DNA of 64,000 nt, from contig NZ_BAFP01000025.1 in the NCBI RefSeq assembly GCF_000308455.1, positions 44,955 through 108,954 on the forward strand, in the 5' to 3' direction. Position 1 is the stretch's first letter. The number at the start of each line of letters is the position of its first letter. A program made the position numbers and the translations under genes. The notes below the pieces were generated by a model. That model saw only the letters and a program-made list of their open reading frames with translations, was not told where the DNA came from and did no database searches. Positions 33,748 to 42,239 of this stretch are shown here, piece by piece. Origin of the DNA: Nocardia abscessus NBRC 100374. GTDB lineage: Bacteria; Actinomycetota; Actinomycetes; Mycobacteriales; Mycobacteriaceae.

Positions 33748-34722
33748 ATGCCGCTGACGCCCGAGGCGCAGGTGATCGTCGATGCCGCCGCCGCCGCGTT
33801 CCCCGCATTGGGCACCGAAGTGCTCGACGCCGCCGAGGCGCGGCGGCTGCTCGACGCTCGCCCCGCACCCGCCGCCGAGCCGATTCCCGTCGCGCAGGTG
33901 CGGGAGCGGCGGATTCCCGGTCCACCGGGCGAATCCGAGATCCGGGTCCGGATCTACCGGCCCGAAGGCGCGCCGCGGCCCGCACCGGTCGTGATGTTCT
34001 GCCACGGCGGCGGATTCGTCATCTGCAGCCTCGACAGCCATGACCAGTTCTGCCGGGCCACGGCCGTCGGAGCGGACGCGATCGTGGTGTCGGTGGACTA
34101 CCGCCAGGCGCCCGAACACCGATTTCCGGCGGCGGCCGAGGACGCGTACGCGGCGCTGTGCTGGGTGGCCGACCACGCCGAGTCGTTGGGTGGCGATCCC
34201 GCCCGCCTCGTCGTGGCCGGGGACAGCGCGGGCGGCAATCTCGCCGCCGTCACGGCGCTGATGGCACGGGATCGCGGCGGCCCGAGGATCGCCCGGCAAC
34301 TGCTGCTGTATCCCATGCTCGACCCGGCCTGCGCCACCGAGTCCTACCGCGCGAACGCCGAGGGCTACTTCACCACCGCCGCGCACCTGCGCTGGTATTG
34401 GAGTCAGTACCTCGGCTCGCACGACGGCGCCGACCCGTACGCGAACCCGCTGACCGCCGACCTGTCCGGACTGCCGCCCGCGAACATCGTCACCGCCGAG
34501 TTCGATCCGTTGCGCGACGAGGGCGAGAACTACGGGCAGCGGCTGAGGAACGCCGGTGTGGAAGCCGAGATCCACCGATACGACGGGATGTTCCACGGCT
34601 TCATGAGCATGGCAGGCCACCTGCCCGAGTCGGTGCGGGCGAACACCACCATCTACTCGGCGATTCGTGCCGCGCACGCCAGGAACGAACCCGCCCCACG
34701 ACCTGCCAGGGAGCACCCATGA
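33748..34722 (+). CDS. Alpha/beta hydrolase, hormone-sensitive lipase family
   Basis: 324-residue esterase/lipase. The HSL oxyanion motif HGGGFVICS is near residue 90 and the nucleophile motif GDSAGG near 155. The acid is in TAEFDPLRDEG and the His in HGFMSM. No signal peptide. Overlaps the next gene by ATGA. It may remove an ester from a steroid or lactone intermediate produced by the neighbouring oxidoreductases; this is contextual. Confidence 0.87.
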   Translation: MPLTPEAQVIVDAAAAAFPALGTEVLDAAEARRLLDARPAPAAEPIPVAQVRERRIPGPPGESEIRVRIYRPEGAPRPAPVVMFCHGGGFVICSLDSHDQFCRATAVGADAIVVSVDYRQAPEHRFPAAAEDAYAALCWVADHAESLGGDPARLVVAGDSAGGNLAAVTALMARDRGGPRIARQLLLYPMLDPACATESYRANAEGYFTTAAHLRWYWSQYLGSHDGADPYANPLTADLSGLPPANIVTAEFDPLRDEGENYGQRLRNAGVEAEIHRYDGMFHGFMSMAGHLPESVRANTTIYSAIRAAHARNEPAPRPAREHP

Positions 34723-35093
34723 CGATCCAGCGGATCGGCCCCGCCTTCCCCACCGACGACCTGCCCGCCGCCGTGGCCCTGATGACCGCCGTCTTCGGCG
34801 CCGGACCCACCGTCCTCGACGGCGACCGCTGGGCTCAGTTCGACAGCGGCGGCGTCCGCGTCATGCTCGCGGGCACCGACCGCGACGACGACACTCCGTT
34901 CCTCGCGATCAAGGTCGACGACCTCGATATCGTGTTGAACCGGCTGCGGGCCAACGGTTTCGAGGCACTACCGCCGGTCACCGGCCCGCACGAACGACGT
35001 GCGGTCCTGCGCCCGGCGCCCGGCTGCGCCTGGCACGTCTCGCTCTACGAATCCCGCACACCGGGGCGGGCACCGACCGAGCCGGCGCGGTAG
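34719..35093 (+). CDS. VOC (glyoxalase/bleomycin resistance-like) family protein
   Basis: 124-residue single vicinal-oxygen-chelate domain (PAFPTDDLPAAVALMTAVFG, FDSGGVRVMLAG, FLAIKVDDLDIVLNRLRANG, PAPGCAWHVSLYE). ATG overlaps the esterase stop. VOC proteins act as isomerases, dioxygenases or binding proteins; no specific activity can be read. It ends 12 bp from the convergent monooxygenase gene. Confidence 0.78.
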   Translation: MTIQRIGPAFPTDDLPAAVALMTAVFGAGPTVLDGDRWAQFDSGGVRVMLAGTDRDDDTPFLAIKVDDLDIVLNRLRANGFEALPPVTGPHERRAVLRPAPGCAWHVSLYESRTPGRAPTEPAR

Positions 35094-35104
35094 TGGTTCG
35101 CGCC

Positions 35105-36673
35105 TCAGTCGGCGCGAATCACCTCGGTCGTTTCCGGTCCGGGCGCTACCGGCCCGGCCGAGGCGTTCCTCCGCTTCGCTCGGTCCGGTGACTTCCGATC
35201 GGATGTCGCCGGATCGAGCGGAACAGCGCAGAACGACGCGGAGGGCGGTCGCCGCAATGCGCGCTCGAAGGTGCGGGCCGAGGCGGGCCAGGGATTGGTG
35301 ACGCGCCCGCTGTCGTGCTTGTACCAGCTCCGCCCCGTAACGGGCCACACCGTCTTCGCGACAGCCCGCTCGATCCACTGCTGGTGTGCCCGCATCGCGG
35401 CTGCACGGACCTCGATGGCGGCCGCGCCGATCCGGTCACGCCAGCGCAGGCACCGGATGATGTAGTCGATCTGGTGTTCCTTCATCCCCGGGTTGCTGCC
35501 CGCCGGGTTGAAGCTGTTCGGTCCGGCGATCAGGAAGGCATTCGGGTAGCCGGGGACCGCCACACCCAGTAGCGCTTCCGCGCCGGTGCGCCATTGGTCG
35601 TGCAGGAGCGCTCCCCCACGTCCGCGCACGGTGACCGGGACCAGGAATTCCGGGGCGCGGAAGCCCGTGGCATAGATGATCACATCGGCCTGATGGTGCG
35701 CGCCGTCTTCGGTGCGGAGGCCGTCGCACACGATCCGGGTGATGGGTGCGGTGATCAGTTCGACGTTATCGTTGCTCAATGCCGAGTAGTAGTGGCTGTC
35801 GAAGATGATGCGCTTGCCACCGATCGGATAGTCGGGAGTGAGCTTCGCACGCAGCCGCGGGTCCGGGACCCGGCTGCGCAGGTAGCGGCGCGCGGCCCAT
35901 TCCGCGGGCCGCGCCGACCAGCCCCGGTGCATGATCGGCGCGAGCACGACGTCGGCGCCGTAGTAGAGGGCGCGGCGGTAGAGACCGTGCGCGCCGGGCA
36001 GCCGCAACGCCGCTCGGGCCAGCGGTCCGAAATCCTGCGGCGGTTTGGGCAGTACCCAGTGCGGTGTGCGCTGGAAGACACGGACGCGGCGGGCGGTCGC
36101 GGCCAAGGTGGGCAGCATCTGCGCCGCGCTCGAGCCGGTACCGATCACGGCCACGTCCATTCCATTTAGGTCCTGGTCGTGATCCCATCGCGCGGAATGG
36201 AAAGACGCTCCGGCGAAGTCGGCCCGGCCCGCGATATCGGGGATGTTCGGCCGGTGCAGCTGTCCGACGGCGAAGATCACGACGTCGGCGAGCACGCGCT
36301 GTCCGCAGGAAGTGATCAGTTCCCAGCACCCCCGGCTTTCCAGATAGGTGGCCGCCATGATCGCGGTGTTCAACCTCAGGTGCGGCGCCAAACCATGGTC
36401 GGCGGCGACCTGGCGCAGGTAGTCCAGGATCTCCCCCTGGCGCGGATACCGGATGCGACCACTGCGGTAGGGCGCGAAGGAGAACGAGTACAGGTGGGAA
36501 GGCACATCACAGGAGCAACCCGGATAGGTGTTGTCCCGCCAGACACCACCGACGTCGCAGCCCCCCTCGAAGATCACGAAGTCGGTGATCCCGGCACGTC
36601 GTAACCCGACTCCCATCCCGATGCCACCGAAGCCCGCTCCGACGACGGCCACTGTGCAGGTCATCGCGTTCAT
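35105..36673 (-). CDS. FAD/NADPH monooxygenase, Baeyer-Villiger-like
   Basis: 522-residue class B flavin monooxygenase. FAD motif VAVVGAGFGGIGMGVGL; the segment GGVWRDNTYPGCSCDVPSHLYSFSF matches BVMOs (split as GGVWRDNTYPGC and DVPSHLYSFSF). The NADPH motif is VIGTGSSAAQ, and a FQRTPHWVLPKP segment follows it. ATG at 36673 lies 6 bases after GGAGG. Such enzymes insert oxygen next to ketones in steroids or terpenoids. The last ~40 residues are low-complexity. Substrate unknown. Confidence 0.87.
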   Translation of the reverse strand: MNAMTCTVAVVGAGFGGIGMGVGLRRAGITDFVIFEGGCDVGGVWRDNTYPGCSCDVPSHLYSFSFAPYRSGRIRYPRQGEILDYLRQVAADHGLAPHLRLNTAIMAATYLESRGCWELITSCGQRVLADVVIFAVGQLHRPNIPDIAGRADFAGASFHSARWDHDQDLNGMDVAVIGTGSSAAQMLPTLAATARRVRVFQRTPHWVLPKPPQDFGPLARAALRLPGAHGLYRRALYYGADVVLAPIMHRGWSARPAEWAARRYLRSRVPDPRLRAKLTPDYPIGGKRIIFDSHYYSALSNDNVELITAPITRIVCDGLRTEDGAHHQADVIIYATGFRAPEFLVPVTVRGRGGALLHDQWRTGAEALLGVAVPGYPNAFLIAGPNSFNPAGSNPGMKEHQIDYIIRCLRWRDRIGAAAIEVRAAAMRAHQQWIERAVAKTVWPVTGRSWYKHDSGRVTNPWPASARTFERALRRPPSASFCAVPLDPATSDRKSPDRAKRRNASAGPVAPGPETTEVIRAD

Positions 36674-37518
36674 CACCCTCCTCCTTCACGATCAGTCCAT
36701 GGTCAACATTCAGCTACCCCAATCTCTTCGTTGGCTGGAGCGGTCTGGATGGCAAGATCACGAAGGCACTCCCGGCGGCGACCTCGACAGGCCAAAAGTA
36801 CGGAGCCGCACCGTAGGAACACATATGACAGGCGCCAACGGCACATAGTTCGGCGAGCCGGTTGCCGAACGGTGGCCCACGCTCGCATCCGGCGCCGCCC
36901 CACCTGCCATTCCTCAACTAGCACACTTTTAGCTACCCGATGGCCTTCGACTGCTCACCGGAACGGCCGAAGAAGACGCCTACTTCCGGTAGACCTCGAC
37001 CGGAGCTCAGGGTCGCGCATCCCTCCGGTTCGCACCTGGACCTGCGATGACCGAGCAGGCAGGGCGGCCGGACAGATCCTGTACATGCCCGAAGACTGTG
37101 GAGGCAAATGGATCCCGGCGATCGAGCGGGCAGAATCGTCATACAGATACGCCCTTGACCGCCCCGCAATCCAGCAATCGGAACCCGCCGAGACTGCGCC
37201 GCGCACCCCGAATATGAAAGATGTTGCGGCCGAGGCGATGCGGCGGCCCGATCGGTCGACCGTGTGGCCACATCGCCCACTGCCGCACCCGAGCGCGCCG
37301 ACGACAGCTCGGCCGCACAGTTTGTGCGCACCTGTTCGTCGGCGCACTGATCAGTGCGCACCCGGGCCGCCGTCCGGACGACTTCGGGCAGCCGATCCTG
37401 AAACACGCTCAAGCACTGGACGTTTACCGGACCGCCCGGGGAGCCTTCGCCCCATGGGCTACAGCTGGTGGTCGGTCCGGGGGGCCATCGTCAAGGGCCT
37501 ACGATGCCCCTCCAATGC
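36674..37518. other. 845-bp stretch without a recognisable gene
   Basis: Several open frames exist here but none has a family signature, convincing ribosome site or consistent codon bias. Base composition is more AT-rich than the flanking genes in its first 250 bp. The right part holds a perfect 18-bp palindrome (37342-37359) with direct copies of GTGCGCACC. It may be a decayed gene region or a regulatory/insertion scar. Confidence 0.5.
37342..37359. promoter_or_regulatory. Perfect 18-bp palindrome in the geneless stretch
   Basis: GCGCACTGATCAGTGCGC is perfectly self-complementary. The nearby sequence also carries GTGCGCACC at about 37324-37332 and 37354-37362. This looks like a dimer-binding site, but no adjacent gene start explains it. 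Confidence 0.45.
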
Positions 37519-38043
37519 CTAAGTCGTGGTGCGGACGGTCAAGTCGTCGAGCAGAATCATGACTTCCCCTTCCCGCTTCACCACTTGGGTGAGCCGGATC
37601 GTCAACGCGACCAGGTCGCTGTCGTCGCAGGTTTCGGCCAGTTCGTGTTCGAGCCGCTGCCATTCTCCGGTCGCGGAGATGTCCCCCAGAACCAACTCTC
37701 GCTCGCCCTGTCCGGCGCTGTGCAACCGTGCCGACACCTGGATCGACGCGTGCGGTGAGCGCACCCACAGGTTCAGCGCGGCCAATCGTCCGGCGATCGA
37801 GAACGACTGTCCAGGCTTCGCCACGAGGTCGACCGCGAGATCATCGGCGGCCGAGCGGATCAGCAGCACGAGTGCCCGGTGATCGGCCCCCGCGACGCCG
37901 TCGGCGTACACGCCGGGCCGCTTGCTGGGCGCGCCCTCGGCGAACGTCGTGAGATGCGTCCGGTCCGCCCCGCCGCCGGCGACCTCCCAGTTGTCCTTGT
38001 CCTCGAAGTCGTCCAGGAGCACCTCGACCGAAGCGTCCGACAT
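37519..38043 (-). CDS. Hypothetical protein with FlaA-like/carbohydrate-binding fold
   Basis: 174 residues, no signal peptide. The sequence opens VEVLLDDFEDKDNWEV and ends EVMILLDDLTVRTTT, with a beta-rich middle (IAGRLAALNLWVRSPHASIQVSARL, split here as LNLWVRSPHAS and IQVSARL). The LDDFED...W opening and closing LDDL strand recall flagellar filament outer-layer (FlaA-like) and galactose-binding jelly-roll proteins, but this is only resemblance. AAGGGA upstream supports ATG 38043. It stands alone; function unknown. Confidence 0.65.
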   Translation of the reverse strand: MSDASVEVLLDDFEDKDNWEVAGGGADRTHLTTFAEGAPSKRPGVYADGVAGADHRALVLLIRSAADDLAVDLVAKPGQSFSIAGRLAALNLWVRSPHASIQVSARLHSAGQGERELVLGDISATGEWQRLEHELAETCDDSDLVALTIRLTQVVKREGEVMILLDDLTVRTTT

Positions 38044-38388
38044 CCCCGCTATCCCTTCCTCCGCGCCTGCGCCGGATAAGCTTCCGGCTCTTCGTGAACC
38101 CTACAAGTCACCGGATGCGGTTGCCGCGCCGGAACTGAGCGGGCGGCCCGGAAGACTTCGGATGCCGCTGCTGAGTGACCCGCTCCGGAGAACTCAACGG
38201 ATCGCGAGAAGTACGCCACCGATCGCCGAACGCTACGATCCCGACCTCGGCCCGGCGGTCCACGAACCCCGGTCTGCCTCTGCGGATTCAGCGGTCACAA
38301 CCGGCTGGGGGCCTCGTCCCGTCGCAGTCGAGGGGCGGGAGTGGCCCGGTGTGGCGACGTCCGCGACCTCCAGGACGGCAGTCTCGGT
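38044..38388. other. 345-bp intergenic stretch, nothing recognised
   Basis: Upstream region of the FlaA-like hypothetical gene. It should hold that gene's promoter, but no clear -10/-35 pair, inverted repeat or small gene was seen. Confidence 0.5.
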
Positions 38389-38643
38389 TCAGGCGCCCCG
38401 GAGGCGGACTTCACTGTCCAGCTCGGCGGCTGCTTCGGCCAGCGCGGCGGGGGTCGGATCGGCACCGAGCCGGTCGGCCAGATCGGTCCGCGACACGATC
38501 AGCATCCCGCGCGGTTCGAGCCCGGAACTGTGTTCGATGCGCACTTGCCCCTCTTCGAGGACCAAGCGTGCGTCCGGTTCGGTGGTCTCCAGCAGTCGGC
38601 GCAGGACATCTTCCGTGACCCGGCTCTTGTCATCGGCTCCCAT
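38389..38643 (-). CDS. Small hypothetical protein
   Basis: 84-residue soluble protein MGADDKSRVTEDVLRRLLE...ELDSEVRLRGA, acidic and helical, without recognised motifs. A GGGACGAC stretch upstream of ATG 38643 could serve as ribosome site. Coding-like composition supports it, but family membership is unknown. Confidence 0.5.
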   Translation of the reverse strand: MGADDKSRVTEDVLRRLLETTEPDARLVLEEGQVRIEHSSGLEPRGMLIVSRTDLADRLGADPTPAALAEAAAELDSEVRLRGA

Positions 38644-38832
38644 GTCGTCCCGGTTTCCCTCGCAGATCCAAAGGAAACCGGCTGGTCGCAAACACCGGTC
38701 GGTTTCCTGGGGAGGACACGAGCCCACCGCACTCAGGCGAGGCGCGGCGGGGGTCGGCCCGAGGACGTAACCGAGCCACAGGTACGGCCGAGGCCGGATT
38801 GCACGGACGAACCGGATTCCTCCATGCCGACG

Positions 38833-40293
38833 CTACTGCGGCCCGGACGGGTTACTGCGCACGAACGGCGATGACTGTCGGAAACCCGCTCGGCGCAGGG
38901 CCCGCTGCGCGGCGTTCGCACCGCACATCCCGTGCGCTCCCGGACCCGGTGGTGTAGCGGCAGAGCATATGTAGTGACCGGGAACACCGACATCATAGGG
39001 CTGCAGGGTCTTTCGTGGACCGAACACCAGCTGCGGTATGTCTTTCGCGCCCGTCATGATGTTGCCGCCGACATAGTTGGGGTTGTAGTCGGCGAATTCG
39101 GTCGCGCTGCGCACGCTGGTCCCGACGACGCGGTCGCGGAACCCCGGTGCGAAGCGTTCGATCTGAGCCGTGATCGCCGCCGTCGCGTCGCCGCGGTAGC
39201 CGTGCGGGACGTGGGCATAGGCCCAGATCGGATGGATGTCACCGGCCGAACGATGTGGATCGGCGAGATACTGCTGCCCAACCAGCACGAAGGGACGCTC
39301 GGGCATCCGGCCGCGGTGGATATCGCGTTCGGTGGCGGCGATCTCCGCGAACGTGCCGCCGAGGTGCACCGTCCCCGCTCGTCGCGCGGCCTCCGCGGTC
39401 CACGGCACGCCGCCGTGGACCGCGAAGTCGACTTTGAAGGCGCCCGGTCCATATCGAAAACTTCGGTACGCCTTCGCGATTCGCGGCGGTAGCCGGTCGC
39501 CGAGGATCTCCGCGAGCGCGGTGGGCGCCAGGTCCCACATCGTCAGGTCGGCCGGGGGCAGATCGGACCCCGACCGCACGCGGACACCGGTTTCGATCTT
39601 TCCGCCGAGGTCGCCGAGGTACGCCGCCATGGCCTCGGTGATCCGCTGGGATCCGCCGGCGGCGACCGCCCAGCCGTAGGTGTGACCCGCGGTGATGATG
39701 CCCAGTCCGATACTCGCGCTGAGCGGCCGGTGCAGCGGATGGAAGGTGTGGGCGGCGACGCCGCCGAACAGCCCTCGGGCCTGCTCGGTGCGCAACAGTC
39801 CCGCCAGCAGCGTGGCCGGGGTCAGGGCGGGAATCCCGAAGCGGGCCAGCTGGAAGGGATGGCGGGGCAGGCGCAGCAACGGCCGCATGATGTCGGCGCT
39901 CATCCGGTCGTAGCCTGCCGTCGTGCGTTCGAACAGCAGCCGCCACGCGCGGCCGTCGCCGCCGAGACCGGCCGCGGTCTCGGCGACCGAGCGGAGCAGC
40001 ACACCGGCGGTGCCGTCGTCGAGCGGATGAACGCAGTCGACCTCCGGCCACGCCCAGGACAATCCGTAGCGCTCCAGGTCGAGGCCACGCAGGAAGGGAG
40101 AGCCCACGGCCATCGGGTGAACGGCCGAGCAGTGGTCGTGCAGCAGGCCCGGCACGATCGCCTCGCTGGTGCGGGTGCCGCCGCCGATCTCGTCGGCGCC
40201 CTCCAGCACGGTGACCTCCAGCCCGGCGCGCGCCAAGGTGATGGCCGCGGCCAAACCGTTGGGGCCGCTACCGACCACGACCGCGGTGCTCAT
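38833..40293 (-). CDS. Phytoene desaturase-like FAD oxidoreductase
   Basis: 486-residue amine oxidase/CrtI-type flavoprotein. N-terminal FAD motif VVVGSGPNGLAAAITLARAG with ADEIGGGTRTSEAI; C-terminal GVPGHYICSAATPPGPGAHGMCG is the flavin-contacting tail of the family. ATG 40293 has GGGAGAG upstream. It lies 26 bp after the DUF3556 gene in an operon with an acyl-CoA synthetase. No other carotenoid genes are nearby, so a lipid or polyprenoid substrate is as likely as a carotene. Confidence 0.85.
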   Translation of the reverse strand: MSTAVVVGSGPNGLAAAITLARAGLEVTVLEGADEIGGGTRTSEAIVPGLLHDHCSAVHPMAVGSPFLRGLDLERYGLSWAWPEVDCVHPLDDGTAGVLLRSVAETAAGLGGDGRAWRLLFERTTAGYDRMSADIMRPLLRLPRHPFQLARFGIPALTPATLLAGLLRTEQARGLFGGVAAHTFHPLHRPLSASIGLGIITAGHTYGWAVAAGGSQRITEAMAAYLGDLGGKIETGVRVRSGSDLPPADLTMWDLAPTALAEILGDRLPPRIAKAYRSFRYGPGAFKVDFAVHGGVPWTAEAARRAGTVHLGGTFAEIAATERDIHRGRMPERPFVLVGQQYLADPHRSAGDIHPIWAYAHVPHGYRGDATAAITAQIERFAPGFRDRVVGTSVRSATEFADYNPNYVGGNIMTGAKDIPQLVFGPRKTLQPYDVGVPGHYICSAATPPGPGAHGMCGANAAQRALRRAGFRQSSPFVRSNPSGPQ

Positions 40294-40319
40294 GTCGCTC
40301 TCCCGTCCTGGTGGTGGTC

Positions 40320-42140
40320 TCAACCGACAGTCTGCGGCGCGAGTTCCCGAGCCGATTCGTCGGGCGGCGTCGGCACGGTGTATCCCGCCAGCCGCCACGT
40401 CACCTCGTGCGGGATCGGGCCGTCGGGCAGCCAAGGCTGCGCCTCGACCGCGTCACGCACCTGCCAGGTGCCGCGTTCGACTACACCGATCGCCGCGTCG
40501 ATGACCTGATACCGCTGGATACCCCGGTGGATCGGCTGCGACTCCACCCACACCACGATCCACTCGCCCGGCGCGAACCCGACTCGGGATTGCACCGCGT
40601 TGATCAGATCGAGGTTGTGCAGGTGACCATCGCCGAAATTGAAGCCGATCAGCGAGTTGCAGCCGAACTCCGCTTCCCGGACGGTCCAGCGGTCGATCTC
40701 GGGAATGTGCTTGTACAGCAGGGAGAACAGGCCGCGGCCTTGGCTGTGCATCGAGCGCCACGCGATCGTCTGCTGCATGGTGATCTCCGCGACCTCGGGC
40801 GGATAGCCCATGGCCTTCAGCTGGTCGACTTGATTCACGGTGGGACGGCGCCGGATCGTGTTCAGCTTCTCCTCCGCGCCGGGCGCGAAGGCCCAGAGAG
40901 CCGACGCCCAGTTGCCCGCGTACTGCCGCATCGACGGCAGGAACGACACCAGGTCCGGGCGCAGGTTGCCGAGCACGGGGAAGAACACCAGAGCCGCGAC
41001 GATCAGCGCGGCGAGCCATGGCGAGGAGATGTCACCGAGGCCGTAGCCGCCGTCGTTGGGGTAGCCCAGGAAGAGGAAGACGGTCAGGTAGCCGAACAGG
41101 ACGTTCCACTCCAACGGCACCGCCAGCGGGAAGGTGGAGGTGATGAATGCGTGGAACACCACCATCAGCACCACACCGGCCACGGTCAGCCAATGGTTGG
41201 TGGAGAACAGCAGCACCAGCGGTGTGACGATCTCGACGGCGGTGCCGCCGACATGGGCCAGGAACGAAGCGACCTTCGACGGGCGCAGGTCCCGGGGGAA
41301 GTCACGGTAGTGCGAGCGCTTGATCCACTTGGCCGGCACACCCGGACTGTTGGAGACCATCGGCGGGACGACGTTGCTGAAGTGCCGCCCGAACTTCGAC
41401 ACTCCGGCGCCGATCCACACCGCGCAGATCAGGAGCTTGGCCGCGATGATCATGTCGACGAACGGCAGCACCGCGAAGAACACGAGTGCGGGCAGGTACT
41501 GCTCGCCGCGGGCGCTGAGGAAGATCGTCTTGTCCCGCAAGCCGCACAGGACGTACAGCACGATCGCAGCGACGAGCAGAGCCGGATTCACCAAGCCGGA
41601 TGTGTTGTCCGGCAGCGCCGCGCTCAGCGAGGCGCTCGGCACGCCGGGCAGCACGATCGCCGCCGACAGCGTCGCCAGGAACGCCAGGTACAGCAGCACA
41701 TCGACGGCAGTGCGCTCGTCTCCTCCGGTGAACGGTACCCGCCGCCAGGGCCGCAGGCGGATCGTGCCGGGCCGGGCGTAGAACAGGATGCCGCCGGTCA
41801 TCGGCTTGAACTTGCCCGCGAGCGGTCCCCACGATCCGGCGATGCCGAGCGCTTCGAGCAGGACGGTCCACAGCACCAGCTTCTGGTAGACCACCGGCTG
41901 GTTCCACCACGCCGAGACCTCCCAGAACGGGCCGACGCCCGAACTCCAGGTCGCCAGGGCGACGCCGGCCAGCACCGAGACCAACGCGACCTTGAGCAGA
42001 TAAATCGTGTGGATCATCTTCGGTGTTCCGAAACCGTATTCCACCCAGTGCAGGGCCAGCGTTCTCATCCGCTCCCGCAGCGGCTGGTCGAGAAATGTCT
42101 CCACATTCACGGGCGGGAAATCCGCCGTTTTGAAACCCAT
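40320..42140 (-). CDS. DUF3556-family multi-pass membrane protein
   Basis: 606 residues. About 8-10 transmembrane helices between residues 45 and 400, then a ~200-residue soluble C-terminal part (GRGLFSLLYKHIPEIDRW, NFGDGHLHNLDLINAVQSRVGFAPGEW split at 20). Segments such as WIGAGVSKFGRHFSNVVPPM recall HTTM/gamma-carboxylase-like membrane enzymes. Length and layout fit the DUF3556 family (about 580 residues). AGGAAAGG precedes ATG 42140. Gene order acyl-CoA synthetase-DUF3556-CrtI-like suggests a membrane lipid pathway; activity unknown. Confidence 0.75.
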   Translation of the reverse strand: MGFKTADFPPVNVETFLDQPLRERMRTLALHWVEYGFGTPKMIHTIYLLKVALVSVLAGVALATWSSGVGPFWEVSAWWNQPVVYQKLVLWTVLLEALGIAGSWGPLAGKFKPMTGGILFYARPGTIRLRPWRRVPFTGGDERTAVDVLLYLAFLATLSAAIVLPGVPSASLSAALPDNTSGLVNPALLVAAIVLYVLCGLRDKTIFLSARGEQYLPALVFFAVLPFVDMIIAAKLLICAVWIGAGVSKFGRHFSNVVPPMVSNSPGVPAKWIKRSHYRDFPRDLRPSKVASFLAHVGGTAVEIVTPLVLLFSTNHWLTVAGVVLMVVFHAFITSTFPLAVPLEWNVLFGYLTVFLFLGYPNDGGYGLGDISSPWLAALIVAALVFFPVLGNLRPDLVSFLPSMRQYAGNWASALWAFAPGAEEKLNTIRRRPTVNQVDQLKAMGYPPEVAEITMQQTIAWRSMHSQGRGLFSLLYKHIPEIDRWTVREAEFGCNSLIGFNFGDGHLHNLDLINAVQSRVGFAPGEWIVVWVESQPIHRGIQRYQVIDAAIGVVERGTWQVRDAVEAQPWLPDGPIPHEVTWRLAGYTVPTPPDESARELAPQTVG

Positions 42141-42239
42141 TGTCCGGACCTTTCCTATCCAGTACGTCGAGCGCAGGCGAAACCCGTACGGAGACGAGTT
42201 CGGAGCGCGGTATTTCGCTCGCGATCGAACGGATGTTTT

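Noticed and set aside
36731..37522. 263-codon plus-strand open frame in the geneless stretch
   Set aside because: No start signal, no motif and mixed codon composition; minus-strand frames here are equally featureless.
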